Shown here piece after piece: positions 29,700 to 37,357 of a stretch of 37,357 bases of DNA (the stretch's first letter is position 1; each line of letters starts with the position of its first letter). Under the pieces are notes generated by a model. That model was given only the letters and a program-made list of their open reading frames with translations, did no database searches and was not told where the DNA came from. Origin of the DNA: an uncultured Planctomycetia bacterium (GTDB taxonomy: Bacteria; Planctomycetota; Phycisphaerae; FEN-1346; JAACEH01); the NCBI GenBank assembly GCA_903929765.1, contig CAIYVX010000038.1, forward strand, positions 1 through 37,357. Reading direction: 5' to 3'. The position numbers were made by a program, and so were the translations under genes.

Positions 29700-32156
29700 A
29701 TGGCTAAAAATTATCCCAGTTTCATTTCCGCCCTGCTCAAGGCCAAAACGGAAGAGGAAGTCAAGCACGCCTACGCCGAGAATTTCGGTTTGGATTACGA
29801 CACCGAATTTCGTCACGACCTTTACTCGCCGGAAATTTTTTACGAGTTCAAATTTTCCCGCAGCCTGCAAAGGCGGGCGGCCCGCGCCGCCGTCCTGGCC
29901 CAGGTCATGTATTACATTCGCCGCCTGCGGCTCGGCCATGCCGACAAGGTGATTCCGCCGGTGATCTGCGTGGCCGACGGACGGCAGGCCTTTTTTACGG
30001 AAACCAGCAAGTGGCGAAAGTTTTACAGCAAGGACACCAAGTACGATTGGGAAGTCGCGCCCAGCAACCCGGACCCGCAACTGGTGGACGACCTGGCCGC
30101 CTTTGCCGAGACCAGTGCGATCAAGGTCTACGACCTGTTCGTTGAAGACGAATACGAGTTGTTCAGCCAACGTTTGGCGCAATACCGCACCAAGCAACTC
30201 GCGTTCGATTTCCGGGTCAAGAAATTGATTACCGAGGAAAATTTCGAGGAGGTTTTTGATTATTGGAACAAGTGTTTCGGCGATGCTGTTCGCAATGGAA
30301 CAAAATCTTCACGTTATTTTTTGTGCGACATCAGGCCGGACGGTTCCAGCTACGACCGGAAGGAAAACAAGGTAGTTTTTCACATCGGGCCGGACGAAAA
30401 CCGTGCCAAGAAAATTTTGCCGAAAGAATACGAATGGTTTTGGTCTAATTTCGATAAAATCAACGACCCCGCCGCCATCCGAAATATCCTGGCCAAAGTT
30501 GACCGCCTGACCGACGAGCCAATCCGCCGGTTCACCGGGGAATTTTTCACACCGGTTGCGTTCGCACGAAAGGCGCACGGATATTTGGAAAAGGTCATCG
30601 GGCCGAAGTGGTGGACGAAAAATTACCGCTTGTGGGACATGGCGGCCGGTACGGGAAATCTGGAATGGTTTCTTCCGGCGGACGCCTACAAAAGCATATA
30701 TCTTTCGACGCTCCATCACGAGGACGTGCAGCATTGCAAACGGGTTTTCCCCGGCGCGACCGTCTTTCAGTACGACTATCTCAATGATGACATTGAGACC
30801 CTCTTCGCTCAAAAATCCTTCTTTGCCGATGGGGTCAAGCTGCCGGAAAACTTGCGGCTGGACTTGGCTAATCCCGATATCAAATGGCTCATCTTCATCA
30901 ATCCGCCTTTCGCCACATCGCAAAAAGCAGGACACTCTGGAGGAAGCAAAAAGAGCGTGAGCGACACAAAAATCCGTCCGCTCATGCACGAATGTGGCTT
31001 GGGCGAGGTCTCGCGCGAACTGGCGGCACAGTTCCTGTTCCGCATCCGCCGGGAGTTTGCGGGCAAAGAGGCGCACCTCGGCCTATTCTACAAACTGAAA
31101 TACATCAACTCAAACAACGACCAGACCTTCCGCGACAAGGTGTTCGAGTTTACCTTTGAGGATGGCTTTGTGTTTTCATCGGGACATTTTTCCGGCACTT
31201 CTTCGGCCAATTCATTTCCCGTCGGCTTTCTCGTCTGGAATTTGGCGAACCACAAAAAACTTGAGACACAAAAAATTGAAGTCGCTATTATCAATAATGA
31301 AATGGAAAAAATTGGCCGTAAGTTGATTGTGTCCGAGCATCGTGACAGATTTTTGAGCAAGTGGATTGACCGCCCGGAAGCGAATATCATTTTCCCGCCG
31401 TTGGGTAGTGCCATCGCGGTGAAAGGCGGAAACGAAGATGTGCGCGACCGCATTGCGCCGGGCTTTCTCGCCTCACTCATGAGCAAGGGCAACGACGTGC
31501 AAAACCACAACTACGTCGCCTTGCTCTCCGGGCCGTATGTCAGCGCAGGCGCTCTTTCCATCGTCCCGGATAATTTCGACAAGGCGATGATCGTCCACGC
31601 CGTGCGGAAGAATACACGCAAGACCTGGCTCAATGACCGTGACCAGTTCCTCATGCCAAAAAAAACTCCGGGCATTGCTTTCGTGCGGCAATGTGCGGTC
31701 TGGAGTCTTTTTGCCGATTCCAATCAGACGGCTTCCTTGAGAAACGTCGCCTACAAGGGACGAACCTTTCAGATCATTAACCACTTCTTCCCCTACCCGT
31801 CGTCCGCGATCAGGCGTTGGAACATTTCCGATTCCGCCATTGCCCAATCGCTCGCGGACGACACCGCCGACCGTTTTGTCGCCACGTGGTTGAAGAAGCA
31901 GAAGCTCGACGCGGCCTGCGCGGAACTGTTGGAAATTGGGCGGGAAGTCTACAAAAAGTTCTTTGAACATTTCAAAGATCTGCCCACCGCGACCTACAAG
32001 ATCGAGCATTGGGACGCCGGCTGGTGGCAAATCCGGCGCTGCCTGGTCGAGGCCGGGTTGGAGACCGAGCGACTGGAAAAAATCGAGGATATTAAAAAGT
32101 CTATTGGCGAAAAGATTTCTGAGGAAGCCGTGCGGCTGGGAATAGTTTGCCTCTGA
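29700..32156 (+). CDS. Single-chain N6-adenine DNA methyltransferase, possible type IIG restriction-modification enzyme
   Basis: An 818-residue protein. TGEFFTPVAFARKAHGYL (279-296) is the target-loop entry typical of HsdM/type IIG enzymes. Motif I is WDMAAGTGN (312-320), the SAM site, and motif IV is NPPFA (401-405), the N6-adenine catalytic motif. The first ~170 residues contain D34 and PEIFYEFKFS with E49-x-K51, compatible with a PD-(D/E)XK nuclease, followed by helical RAARAAVLAQVMYYIRRL. The C-terminal ~350 residues may hold the target-recognition domain. No separate restriction or specificity gene is nearby. GC content is lower than in its neighbours. The ATG at 29700 is preferred to a GTG at 29691; both have weak ribosome sites. 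Confidence 0.85.
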   Translation: MAKNYPSFISALLKAKTEEEVKHAYAENFGLDYDTEFRHDLYSPEIFYEFKFSRSLQRRAARAAVLAQVMYYIRRLRLGHADKVIPPVICVADGRQAFFTETSKWRKFYSKDTKYDWEVAPSNPDPQLVDDLAAFAETSAIKVYDLFVEDEYELFSQRLAQYRTKQLAFDFRVKKLITEENFEEVFDYWNKCFGDAVRNGTKSSRYFLCDIRPDGSSYDRKENKVVFHIGPDENRAKKILPKEYEWFWSNFDKINDPAAIRNILAKVDRLTDEPIRRFTGEFFTPVAFARKAHGYLEKVIGPKWWTKNYRLWDMAAGTGNLEWFLPADAYKSIYLSTLHHEDVQHCKRVFPGATVFQYDYLNDDIETLFAQKSFFADGVKLPENLRLDLANPDIKWLIFINPPFATSQKAGHSGGSKKSVSDTKIRPLMHECGLGEVSRELAAQFLFRIRREFAGKEAHLGLFYKLKYINSNNDQTFRDKVFEFTFEDGFVFSSGHFSGTSSANSFPVGFLVWNLANHKKLETQKIEVAIINNEMEKIGRKLIVSEHRDRFLSKWIDRPEANIIFPPLGSAIAVKGGNEDVRDRIAPGFLASLMSKGNDVQNHNYVALLSGPYVSAGALSIVPDNFDKAMIVHAVRKNTRKTWLNDRDQFLMPKKTPGIAFVRQCAVWSLFADSNQTASLRNVAYKGRTFQIINHFFPYPSSAIRRWNISDSAIAQSLADDTADRFVATWLKKQKLDAACAELLEIGREVYKKFFEHFKDLPTATYKIEHWDAGWWQIRRCLVEAGLETERLEKIEDIKKSIGEKISEEAVRLGIVCL

Positions 32157-32216
32157 CCGCCAGCTTCCCCGCCCGCGGTCGTAGAATCCGGTCCAAAAAC
32201 TCGGCACTTTGTCCAC

Positions 32217-32245
32217 TTGACAGTCGCGCCGGCCACGTGTAACCT
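32217..32245 (+). promoter_or_regulatory. Putative promoter of the receiver-domain gene
   Basis: A perfect TTGACA (32217-32222) lies 17 bases before TAACCT (32240-32245). The -10 is weak. Confidence 0.4.
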
Positions 32246-32291
32246 TATACGCTGATTCCTGTCGCCTTTTCGAACCACGGAGGGCCGCTTT

Positions 32292-32681
32292 ATGGCCGAC
32301 GATGCCAAGAAAAAAATTCTCCTGGTCGACAATGACCGCGACATCGTTGAGGCCATGCGCCTCACGCTCGAACCGCTCAACCAGGAAATCCTCATCGCCG
32401 AAGACGGCAATCAGGCTATTGAATCCGCCCTGGTCAACAAGCCCGACGTCATCGTCCTCGATCTGATGCTGCCCAAGCGCGGCGGGTTCCTCGTCCTCCA
32501 GAAACTCAAAGGCTCGCCCCAGAAAAAGGGGCAGAAACCTTTTGTCATCATGATCACCGGCAACGAAGGCCAGCGGCACAAGGTCTTCGCCGAAAGCCTC
32601 GGCGTCGATGAGTACCTGAAAAAACCATTTCGGATGGACCACTTGCTCGAACTGATCGAAGCCTTTCTCGCCCGCAGTTGA
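32292..32681 (+). CDS. Stand-alone response-regulator receiver domain protein
   Basis: A 129-residue CheY-like protein consisting only of a receiver domain. The acidic pocket is Asp13/Asp15 (VDNDRD), the phospho-acceptor is Asp57 (VIVLDLMLPKRGG), the switch Thr89 is in MITGNE and the conserved Lys111 is in YLKKPF. There is no output domain, so it must signal by protein contact or relay phosphate. GGAGG lies about 9 bases before the ATG. No histidine kinase is nearby, and its partner is unknown. Confidence 0.92.
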   Translation: MADDAKKKILLVDNDRDIVEAMRLTLEPLNQEILIAEDGNQAIESALVNKPDVIVLDLMLPKRGGFLVLQKLKGSPQKKGQKPFVIMITGNEGQRHKVFAESLGVDEYLKKPFRMDHLLELIEAFLARS

Positions 32682-32784
32682 GCAGCGAGGCCGTGGTGGC
32701 GGGGGACGTTGACGTGAGCGGTTTCGCTGGGATGTGAGACCGCCATCTTTTCAAGCTGGCGCCCTTCTAGGATGGGAATCTGAA

Positions 32785-33690
32785 ATGCCGGAAGAAAACC
32801 CTTTTGACCCGCGCAAGTTTCATCCCTACCGCCCGCCGTCGCGAACCCCGGGACCGGACTCCGAAGCGGCGCCGGACCAGGCTGCGGCGCCGCCGTCGAT
32901 GCCCCGGACCGCCGGAGAGTTTTTCCCGCCCTCCGGGCCGCCCCAGGTCGACCCCGCCGAGTGGCAGGAAGCGCCCGAACCGGAACATCTCGCCAAAACC
33001 GGCGCCGACGACATTCCCCTCACCGGCGAAGAAGCCGTCTTCACCATGCTCGCCGTCTGGGCCGTCATGATCCTTCTCAGCGCTTTGGCCAACCACTACG
33101 CCCCCATCGCCGGCAAACACCTCTGGTTTCCCCACGTCCTCGGTCTGGCCGAATCCAGCCTGATCGTCCTGGTACTCGTTTACCTCTTCTATCTTCGCCA
33201 CGAAGAGGGCTTCATCGAAGGACTCCACCTCGACTTCGCCCCCACCTGGTGGACCGCCGGCGCCGCCCTGGTCGGCATCATCTATTGCGGCGCCGCCTCC
33301 TACGTCATCCGCAACTTCGCCGGGCAGAGCGGGCTGCTGAGCCGCAATGCTCCGGAACTCATCCTCCTGACCATCGTCCTGGTTGTCACCGCCTTCACCG
33401 ATGAACTCTTCTACCGCGGCGTCGTCTTCCCCGTCGTCCGCCGCGCCGCCGGCTCGATCATCGGAAAAATCGGCGGCATCATCGCCGCCGTCATCGTCTC
33501 CACCGTCTGGTTCGGCTTCGCCCACAAGAGCCAATCCACTTGGGTCCTCGTCTACGTCCTGCTGGGCCTGGGGTTGCTCACGACCCTGGTCCGGCAATTC
33601 TCCCGTTCCCTGGTTCCCTCCGTCGCCATGCACCTGGCCTTCGCCGCCACCACCTGCGTCGTCCTCTGGCTCAAGCCCTGGGGCGCGTAA
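32785..33690 (+). CDS. CPBP family intramembrane metalloprotease
   Basis: A 301-residue membrane protein of the CAAX-protease/bacteriocin-processing (Abi, Rce1-like) family. A Pro-rich cytoplasmic N-terminus (1 to about 80) precedes about seven hydrophobic segments. The active-site motifs are D-E-L-F-Y-R (206-211; the usual first Glu is Asp), W-F-G-F-A-H (His247) and S-V-A-M-H (His283). The MPEENPF start is chosen over an upstream in-frame Met because GGGAATCTGAA precedes it and the extension is not conserved-looking. The substrate is unknown. It is not obviously linked to its neighbours. Confidence 0.85.
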   Translation: MPEENPFDPRKFHPYRPPSRTPGPDSEAAPDQAAAPPSMPRTAGEFFPPSGPPQVDPAEWQEAPEPEHLAKTGADDIPLTGEEAVFTMLAVWAVMILLSALANHYAPIAGKHLWFPHVLGLAESSLIVLVLVYLFYLRHEEGFIEGLHLDFAPTWWTAGAALVGIIYCGAASYVIRNFAGQSGLLSRNAPELILLTIVLVVTAFTDELFYRGVVFPVVRRAAGSIIGKIGGIIAAVIVSTVWFGFAHKSQSTWVLVYVLLGLGLLTTLVRQFSRSLVPSVAMHLAFAATTCVVLWLKPWGA

Positions 33691-33725
33691 AATTTGTTTC
33701 GTGATTAATTAAGGAATCCGGGGGC

Positions 33726-33764
33726 CACACTTGGAAGACCCGGCGCAGCCGGGACCAAAGTGTG
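33726..33764. repeat. Palindromic repeat R1, copy E, between convergent genes
   Basis: CACACTT/AAGTGTG outer arms enclose CCCGGC/GCCGGG with a GCA loop. This is a more diverged copy of the R1 family, in the gap between the CPBP protease and dnaJ-like genes. Confidence 0.65.
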
Positions 33765-33791
33765 TTCTTTGTAGCGCTCGCGACGCCACAC

Positions 33792-34811
33792 TCACCAACC
33801 GATGTTCTGTCTCGGATTGAACGGCTTCACCCGATCAAACTCCCGCAACAATTCCTGCCCCTGCGCATCGATCCCGCGCGGCGAAACAATCTTTACCACC
33901 GCGTAAAGATCCCCCGCCGCCTGGCCCCCCTGCCCCGCCAGGCCGCGACCGCGCAAGCGCAGCTTCTGCCCGCTCGACGTCCCCGCCGGAATCGTCACCG
34001 CCGCCCGGCCCCCCAGCGTCGGCACGTCCACCTGCGCTCCCAGCATCGCCTCCGTCGGCGAGATCGGCAAATCCAAATATAAATCCCGACCCTCGGCCCG
34101 AAAATACGGGTGCGGCGCTACGTGGCAGACCACATACAGATCCCCGCGCGGGCCGCCGTACGGCGAACCCCGCCCCTGCCCGCGCAGCCGAATCCGCTGC
34201 CCGTCGTGCACGCCTGCCGGAAGGTCGATGCTCAGCGTTTCGTCTTTGCCCGAGGCGTGACGCAAGGTCAACTCCGTCTTCGCCCCCCGCGCCGCCTGTT
34301 CAAACGTCAGGCCGATCTCGGTCTCCATGTCCTCGCCGGGTTCCGCCTCGACTTCCCTCTCCGCCTGCACCCGGCCCCGCCCGCGCCGCGGTCCCGGCCG
34401 GCCGCGACCAGATTCGGCGCCGCCGAAGAGGCGACCGATCAGGTCTTCCATCGACTCGGCGCCGCCGGTCCCGCGAAACTGCGAAAAGTCGAACCCCTCG
34501 AACGGATTCCCGCCCGGACCGCCCTGCGTATAGGCAGGCCCGCCCGGCCCCGGCCGGAACCCGCCCGCACCAGGCGTAAATCCCGCCCGCAACCCGTCCG
34601 CCCCATACTGATCGTACAGCTTCCGCTTGTCCGCGTCGGCCAGCACGTCGTGCGCCGCCGAAAGTTCCTTGAACTTTCCCTCGGCCGCCTTGTCGCCCGG
34701 ATGAAGATCAGGATGATACTTCCGCGCGAGCCGCCGGTAGGCCTTCCTGATCTCGTCGTTCGAGGCCCCGCGTGCGACCCCCAACACCTCATAATAATCC
34801 CGCTCCGCCAT
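33792..34811 (-). CDS. DnaJ-class co-chaperone, CbpA type (no zinc finger)
   Basis: A 339-residue J-domain protein that stimulates the ATPase of DnaK. The J domain (about residues 5-70) has the HPD triad at 33-35. A Gly/Phe/Pro-rich linker (about 75-150) follows, then two C-terminal peptide-binding beta domains, with [20 protein letters not shown] and [19 protein letters not shown] as the paired repeats. The zinc-finger domain of DnaJ proper is absent, so it is the CbpA/class B type. A purine-rich AAGAAGAAAC leads straight into the ATG and is the tail of a palindromic repeat at 34837-34855. Confidence 0.93.
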   Translation of the reverse strand: MAERDYYEVLGVARGASNDEIRKAYRRLARKYHPDLHPGDKAAEGKFKELSAAHDVLADADKRKLYDQYGADGLRAGFTPGAGGFRPGPGGPAYTQGGPGGNPFEGFDFSQFRGTGGAESMEDLIGRLFGGAESGRGRPGPRRGRGRVQAEREVEAEPGEDMETEIGLTFEQAARGAKTELTLRHASGKDETLSIDLPAGVHDGQRIRLRGQGRGSPYGGPRGDLYVVCHVAPHPYFRAEGRDLYLDLPISPTEAMLGAQVDVPTLGGRAAVTIPAGTSSGQKLRLRGRGLAGQGGQAAGDLYAVVKIVSPRGIDAQGQELLREFDRVKPFNPRQNIGW

Positions 34812-34828
34812 GTTTCTTCTTTTTCTTC

Positions 34829-34862
34829 TTATGAAGCCCCCAGCACGGCTGGGGGATGCTGT
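34829..34862. repeat. Palindrome with purine-rich tails in the dnaJ leader
   Basis: CCCCCAGC/GCTGGGGG arms (34837-34855) with an ACG loop are bordered on both sides by TGTTTCTTCTT-type sequence (AAGAAGAAACA on the coding strand). The same kind of tail follows repeats upstream of the ADH and sulfatase genes. Confidence 0.6.
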
Positions 34863-34895
34863 TTCTTCTTCTTGCTTCTTCTGTTTTTCTCTTCT

Positions 34896-34930
34896 ACATT
34901 TTTAATTTTGCATTTTTAATTTTTAATTCC
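34896..34930. repeat. AATTAAAAATG-type degenerate AT-rich repeat
   Basis: The plus strand reads TTTTTAATTTTGCATTTTTA followed by ATTTTTAATT, an imperfect tandem of a TTTTAAT unit in otherwise GC-rich DNA. It lies in the dnaJ leader between the promoter and the hairpin. Confidence 0.55.
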
Positions 34931-34943
34931 CTTTCGCCCCGCC

Positions 34944-34972
34944 ATTATAATCCCGCCCCCTTCCCCACGCAA
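34944..34972 (-). promoter_or_regulatory. Putative promoter of the dnaJ-like gene
   Basis: On the minus strand TTGCGT (34967-34972) and a perfect TATAAT (34944-34949) are separated by 17 bases. The site abuts the miaA stop codon and gives a leader of about 125 bases. Confidence 0.5.
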
Positions 34973-34974
34973 TC

Positions 34975-35910
34975 TCAACCGTTCCACGCCTCAACCACCC
35001 GCGCTGCCACCGCCTCCGCACTTTCCCCCTCCGCCACGTCCAGCCACGTGCATTCCTTGAGCGACCGCAGGTGCGTCATCTGTTGTTTGGCGAAGCGCCG
35101 CGTGTTCTTCTTGATCTCCGCCGCAAGCTCTTCGCGCGGCAAACGGCCTTCGAGCAGCGCGATCATCTCGCGATAGCCCACGGCCTGCGCCGCTTCCATC
35201 GACAGCCCGCCCGGCGACGCCAGAAGTCCCCGCACCTCGTCCTCGAACCCCGCCGCCAGCATCCGCTCCACCCGCTCGTCGATCCGCCGCACCAAATCCT
35301 CCCGCCCGCGCCGCAAGGCCACCAGGACCGGCGAAAGGCCGGGCCGTAAATTCCCGAATTGCCCCTGCAACTGGGAAATCGGCCGCCCGGTGAGTTGCTG
35401 CACCTCCAGCGCCCGGACGATGCGGCGGAGGTCGTTCGGATGAATCCGCGCTGCCGCGGCCGGATCGACCGTCGCAAGCCGCGCGTGCAGCGATGTCACC
35501 CCCAACCGCTCCGCCTCCGCCTCCAGCCCGGCCCGCAGCGCCGGATCGGCCGCAGGGCCATCGAACAAACCGTAGAGCAGAGCCTTGAGATAAAGCACCG
35601 TCCCGCCCGAAACAATCGCCACCCGGCCGCGGCCACGAATCTCCCCCAGCGCCGCCTCGGCCAATTCCGCCCACCGAGCCGCTGAAAATTTTTCCCACGG
35701 ATTGACCACGTCCAGCAGATGGTGCGGCGCGCGACGGCGGTCCGCCGCCGAGGCCTTGGCGGTGCCGATGTCCAGGCCGCGATAGACTTTCATCGAATCC
35801 AGACTGATGATCTCGCCGCCGAGGCGCTCGGCCGCCGCCAGGGCGGCGCCCTCCTTGCCCGACGCCGTCTGGCCGGTAATCACGAGAACTCTGACTGCTG
35901 CGCTTTCCAT
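34975..35910 (-). CDS. miaA: tRNA dimethylallyltransferase MiaA
   Basis: A 311-residue enzyme that transfers a dimethylallyl group to A37 of tRNAs reading UNN codons. Family motifs are IISLDSMKVYRGLDIGTAK, HHLLDVVNPWEKFSAARW, the RRIVRALEVQQLTGRPIS region and FAKQQMTHLR. The P-loop reads GQTASGKE instead of GPTASGKT/S, replacing the hydroxyl residue that normally holds Mg-phosphate, and GGTGLY reads GGTVLY. The start MESAAVRVLVITG is chosen since the longer frame adds about 56 residues lying in the divergent promoter region. It lies directly upstream of the dnaJ-like gene. Confidence 0.92.
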   Translation of the reverse strand: MESAAVRVLVITGQTASGKEGAALAAAERLGGEIISLDSMKVYRGLDIGTAKASAADRRRAPHHLLDVVNPWEKFSAARWAELAEAALGEIRGRGRVAIVSGGTVLYLKALLYGLFDGPAADPALRAGLEAEAERLGVTSLHARLATVDPAAAARIHPNDLRRIVRALEVQQLTGRPISQLQGQFGNLRPGLSPVLVALRRGREDLVRRIDERVERMLAAGFEDEVRGLLASPGGLSMEAAQAVGYREMIALLEGRLPREELAAEIKKNTRRFAKQQMTHLRSLKECTWLDVAEGESAEAVAARVVEAWNG

Positions 35911-36028
35911 GACTGCGTATTCTGCGGTTGCCGGCGGTAAAGTCAAGCTATTGTGCCCTGATCCGTTCCGGCGTAGACTGAAATCCGTGTTCTGAAAGTT
36001 ACCGGGATTTGATGAAAGGGACTCGCCC

Positions 36029-36361
36029 ATGTCAGGAATGAAAAACTTATTTACCTTCTCCGTCCTAGCCGCTCTCATCCTCGCCGCCGGTTGCGTCTCC
36101 TATTCCCCGCAGACGCCGCTGGTCGTGGTCGGCGACAATGGTTACGGCGGCCCTCAGCCCCAAACGACCGCCGCCTCCGGCGACAGCGACGAGGTCCGCC
36201 AGCTCAAGGATTATGCGGCCAAATTGGAACGTCAACTCGCCGACGCCCGCGACGATCTGAGCAAGGAAAAGTCCCGCCACAAGGCCGACGAAAAACGCAT
36301 CGACCAGCTTCAGGATCAGGTCAAGAGCTTGGAAAAACAACTCGCCAAGGCCAACCGCTGA
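36029..36361 (+). CDS. Small coiled-coil lipoprotein
   Basis: A 110-residue lipoprotein: a signal peptide with lipobox L-A-A-G-C (Cys22), then a short Gly/Pro/Thr-rich linker. Residues about 52-108 form a charged coiled coil (EVRQLKDYAAKLERQLADAR and following). It probably sits in the outer membrane or periplasm, like other short Lpp-like or scaffold lipoproteins. A second Met at residue 4 is an alternative start. It is divergent from miaA. The family is not recognised. Confidence 0.75.
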   Translation: MSGMKNLFTFSVLAALILAAGCVSYSPQTPLVVVGDNGYGGPQPQTTAASGDSDEVRQLKDYAAKLERQLADARDDLSKEKSRHKADEKRIDQLQDQVKSLEKQLAKANR

Positions 36362-36449
36362 ATGCCGGGGGTGAAGTCGCGTGGCAGCTTGCGGGATGCC
36401 CCCCGGACCAAGGCCTCGCGATTTTTACCATTTTTATGCCCAAAAAAAT

Positions 36450-36478
36450 TTGACTTCTTGACTTTTTCGTAGTACATT
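36450..36478 (+). promoter_or_regulatory. Sigma70-type promoter of the small membrane protein gene
   Basis: TTGACT (36450-36455) and TACATT (36473-36478) are separated by 17 bases, in an AT-rich stretch about 58 bases upstream of the ATG at 36537. Confidence 0.55.
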
Positions 36479-36536
36479 TCCCCGTCATTGGTCTAAGCTC
36501 CCTGGGCCGCACGGCTCCGGGAGGGGGAGGAGACAT

Positions 36537-36848
36537 ATGAGTACCACGGTGCAGCGCCCTTGCGCAACGGCGATTCCGCCGGAACCCAAACCCATCTCCG
36601 TCATCGGCAATCCGTTTCTTGAGCCGCCGGGGCATATCCTGCCGTTGCTCACACAGCAGGACCACGCTGCGGTTCAGGCGGCGCGCGAAGAGCCGCGGCC
36701 CTCGCCCGAGATTTCGGCGTTCAAGGCCGAGATCCGGAAAAAGACCGGCCTGGTGCTGGCCATGACCACCGTCGCCTGGTTGCCTCTGGCCGTGGCCGTT
36801 ATGGTGGCCGGCAGCATCATCGACCTCTGCTACTGCGTCTTCCAATAG
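36537..36848 (+). CDS. Hypothetical small membrane protein
   Basis: A 103-residue protein. The first ~70 residues are soluble and Pro-rich. Residues about 72-98 form one long hydrophobic helix (LVLAMTTVAWLPLAVAVMVA and on), ending in DLCYCVFQ with two Cys near the C-terminus. This resembles a tail-anchored protein. A strong GGAGGAG lies 6 bases before the ATG, with a promoter upstream and a terminator downstream, so it is a monocistronic, probably well-expressed gene of unknown function. Confidence 0.72.
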   Translation: MSTTVQRPCATAIPPEPKPISVIGNPFLEPPGHILPLLTQQDHAAVQAAREEPRPSPEISAFKAEIRKKTGLVLAMTTVAWLPLAVAVMVAGSIIDLCYCVFQ

Positions 36849-36914
36849 GGCCAGGTCGCGGGATAATCGCCCGAACCCGGGCCGCCCGCACCACCATTTA
36901 TATTGCCGCTCACC

Positions 36915-36945
36915 GGGCAGGGTTTTTCCCTGCCCTTTTTCTTTT
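36915..36945 (+). terminator. Rho-independent terminator after the small membrane protein gene
   Basis: GGGCAGGG/CCCTGCCC (8-bp stem, 5-base loop) is followed by TTTTTCTTTT. It lies about 67 bases after the stop codon. Confidence 0.88.
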
Positions 36946-37357
36946 CCCCGTCCTCTCCTCGCCGCTACGGCCCACTTCCACTTTGATTCATTTTGGAACA
37001 TCTCCGGTAGAGTTTATATATAGATTCTGGTTTTTTGGCGGGACAACCTGGGGCGGGGGATGGCCCGGCGGGCCGGCGCGCCGATAAAACTCGCCGGGGG
37101 CTGGGGTTAGGCGCGAAATGGGCGGAGTTTTCGGCGACCGGGCGGAGGGCGGTTTGGGACAGAATCTATAAAATAGGTAAATTCAATTTCTCTATTTGAA
37201 AATGACGGGCGGCAGTGCGAAGATTTTGGGTGATATTATAAGATACGCCAGAGTGTGTACGATGGAATTATACTCCGTCACCAATGGCGCAAAGTCGCAA
37301 TCGGGGGTGTAAAATCCTTTCTGTAAATTGATCTTCCTGGGGCGGCGGAGCGGAGGC
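36946..37357. other. Gene-free right end of the window
   Basis: No gene is supported here. Visible are AT-rich patches (GTTTATATATAG near 37011, GATATTATAAGATAC near 37233), a weak AAATAG/CTATTT hairpin near 37172-37197, and a CCCGGCG/CGCCGGG stem at 37064-37098 recalling the inner stem of repeat R1. It is probably the regulatory region of a gene beyond the edge. Confidence 0.4.

Overview
The window looks like chromosomal DNA from an uncultured anaerobic bacterium, most likely of the Planctomycetota (Phycisphaerae-like). This placement is an inference. It rests on the high GC content, two secreted parallel beta-helix proteins that end in paired dockerin-like repeats, many genes of unknown function with signal peptides, and gaps filled with palindromic repeats. 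No rRNA, tRNA, CRISPR array or intact insertion sequence was seen.

Layout. 1-1472: the 5' end of surE (minus strand), a gap made of three different palindromes, and an iron-type alcohol dehydrogenase (plus). 1497-7676: a minus-strand operon for a membrane-bound group 4 [NiFe] hydrogenase in the classical Ech order, echA-B-C-D-E-F, followed by the nickel-insertion genes hypA and hypB. It has a good sigma70 promoter and a perfect CRP-type palindrome just downstream of the -10. 7872-12375: a GAF protein with a degenerate GGDEF domain, then a DUF2339/DUF3999 envelope pair. 12406-16036: priA and asd, divergently transcribed; priA carries an in-frame copy of an intergenic palindromic repeat. 16203-20683: two convergent dockerin-type beta-helix proteins. 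20914-23360: rho, a small membrane-anchored protein, and a BrnT-type toxin paired with a possible chimeric DUF2283 antitoxin. 23709-26886: an atypical sulfatase, a lower-GC Fe-S aldo-keto reductase and a flavodoxin. 27266-27949: a small coiled-coil gene with a consensus sigma54 promoter, its own terminator and a long gene-free upstream region. 27950-37357: a secreted protein, a single-chain N6-adenine DNA methyltransferase with a possible nuclease domain, a lone receiver domain, a CPBP protease, a CbpA-like DnaJ, miaA, a small lipoprotein and a small membrane protein.

How the genes fit together. EchA-F should couple oxidation of reduced ferredoxin to H2 evolution and ion pumping. HypA and HypB load nickel into EchE; the other Hyp factors must lie elsewhere. 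The large subunit ends at its C-terminal cysteine motif, so no C-terminal protease should be needed. The Fe-ADH, Fe-S aldo-keto reductase and flavodoxin fit an anaerobic, ferredoxin-based metabolism, but nothing links them directly.

The strongest unexplained signals are the sigma54-controlled coiled-coil gene, the BrnT/DUF2283 pair, two near-identical promoter modules upstream of rho and brnT, and several dispersed palindromic repeat families. One of those families shows compensatory stem changes and another has entered a coding sequence.
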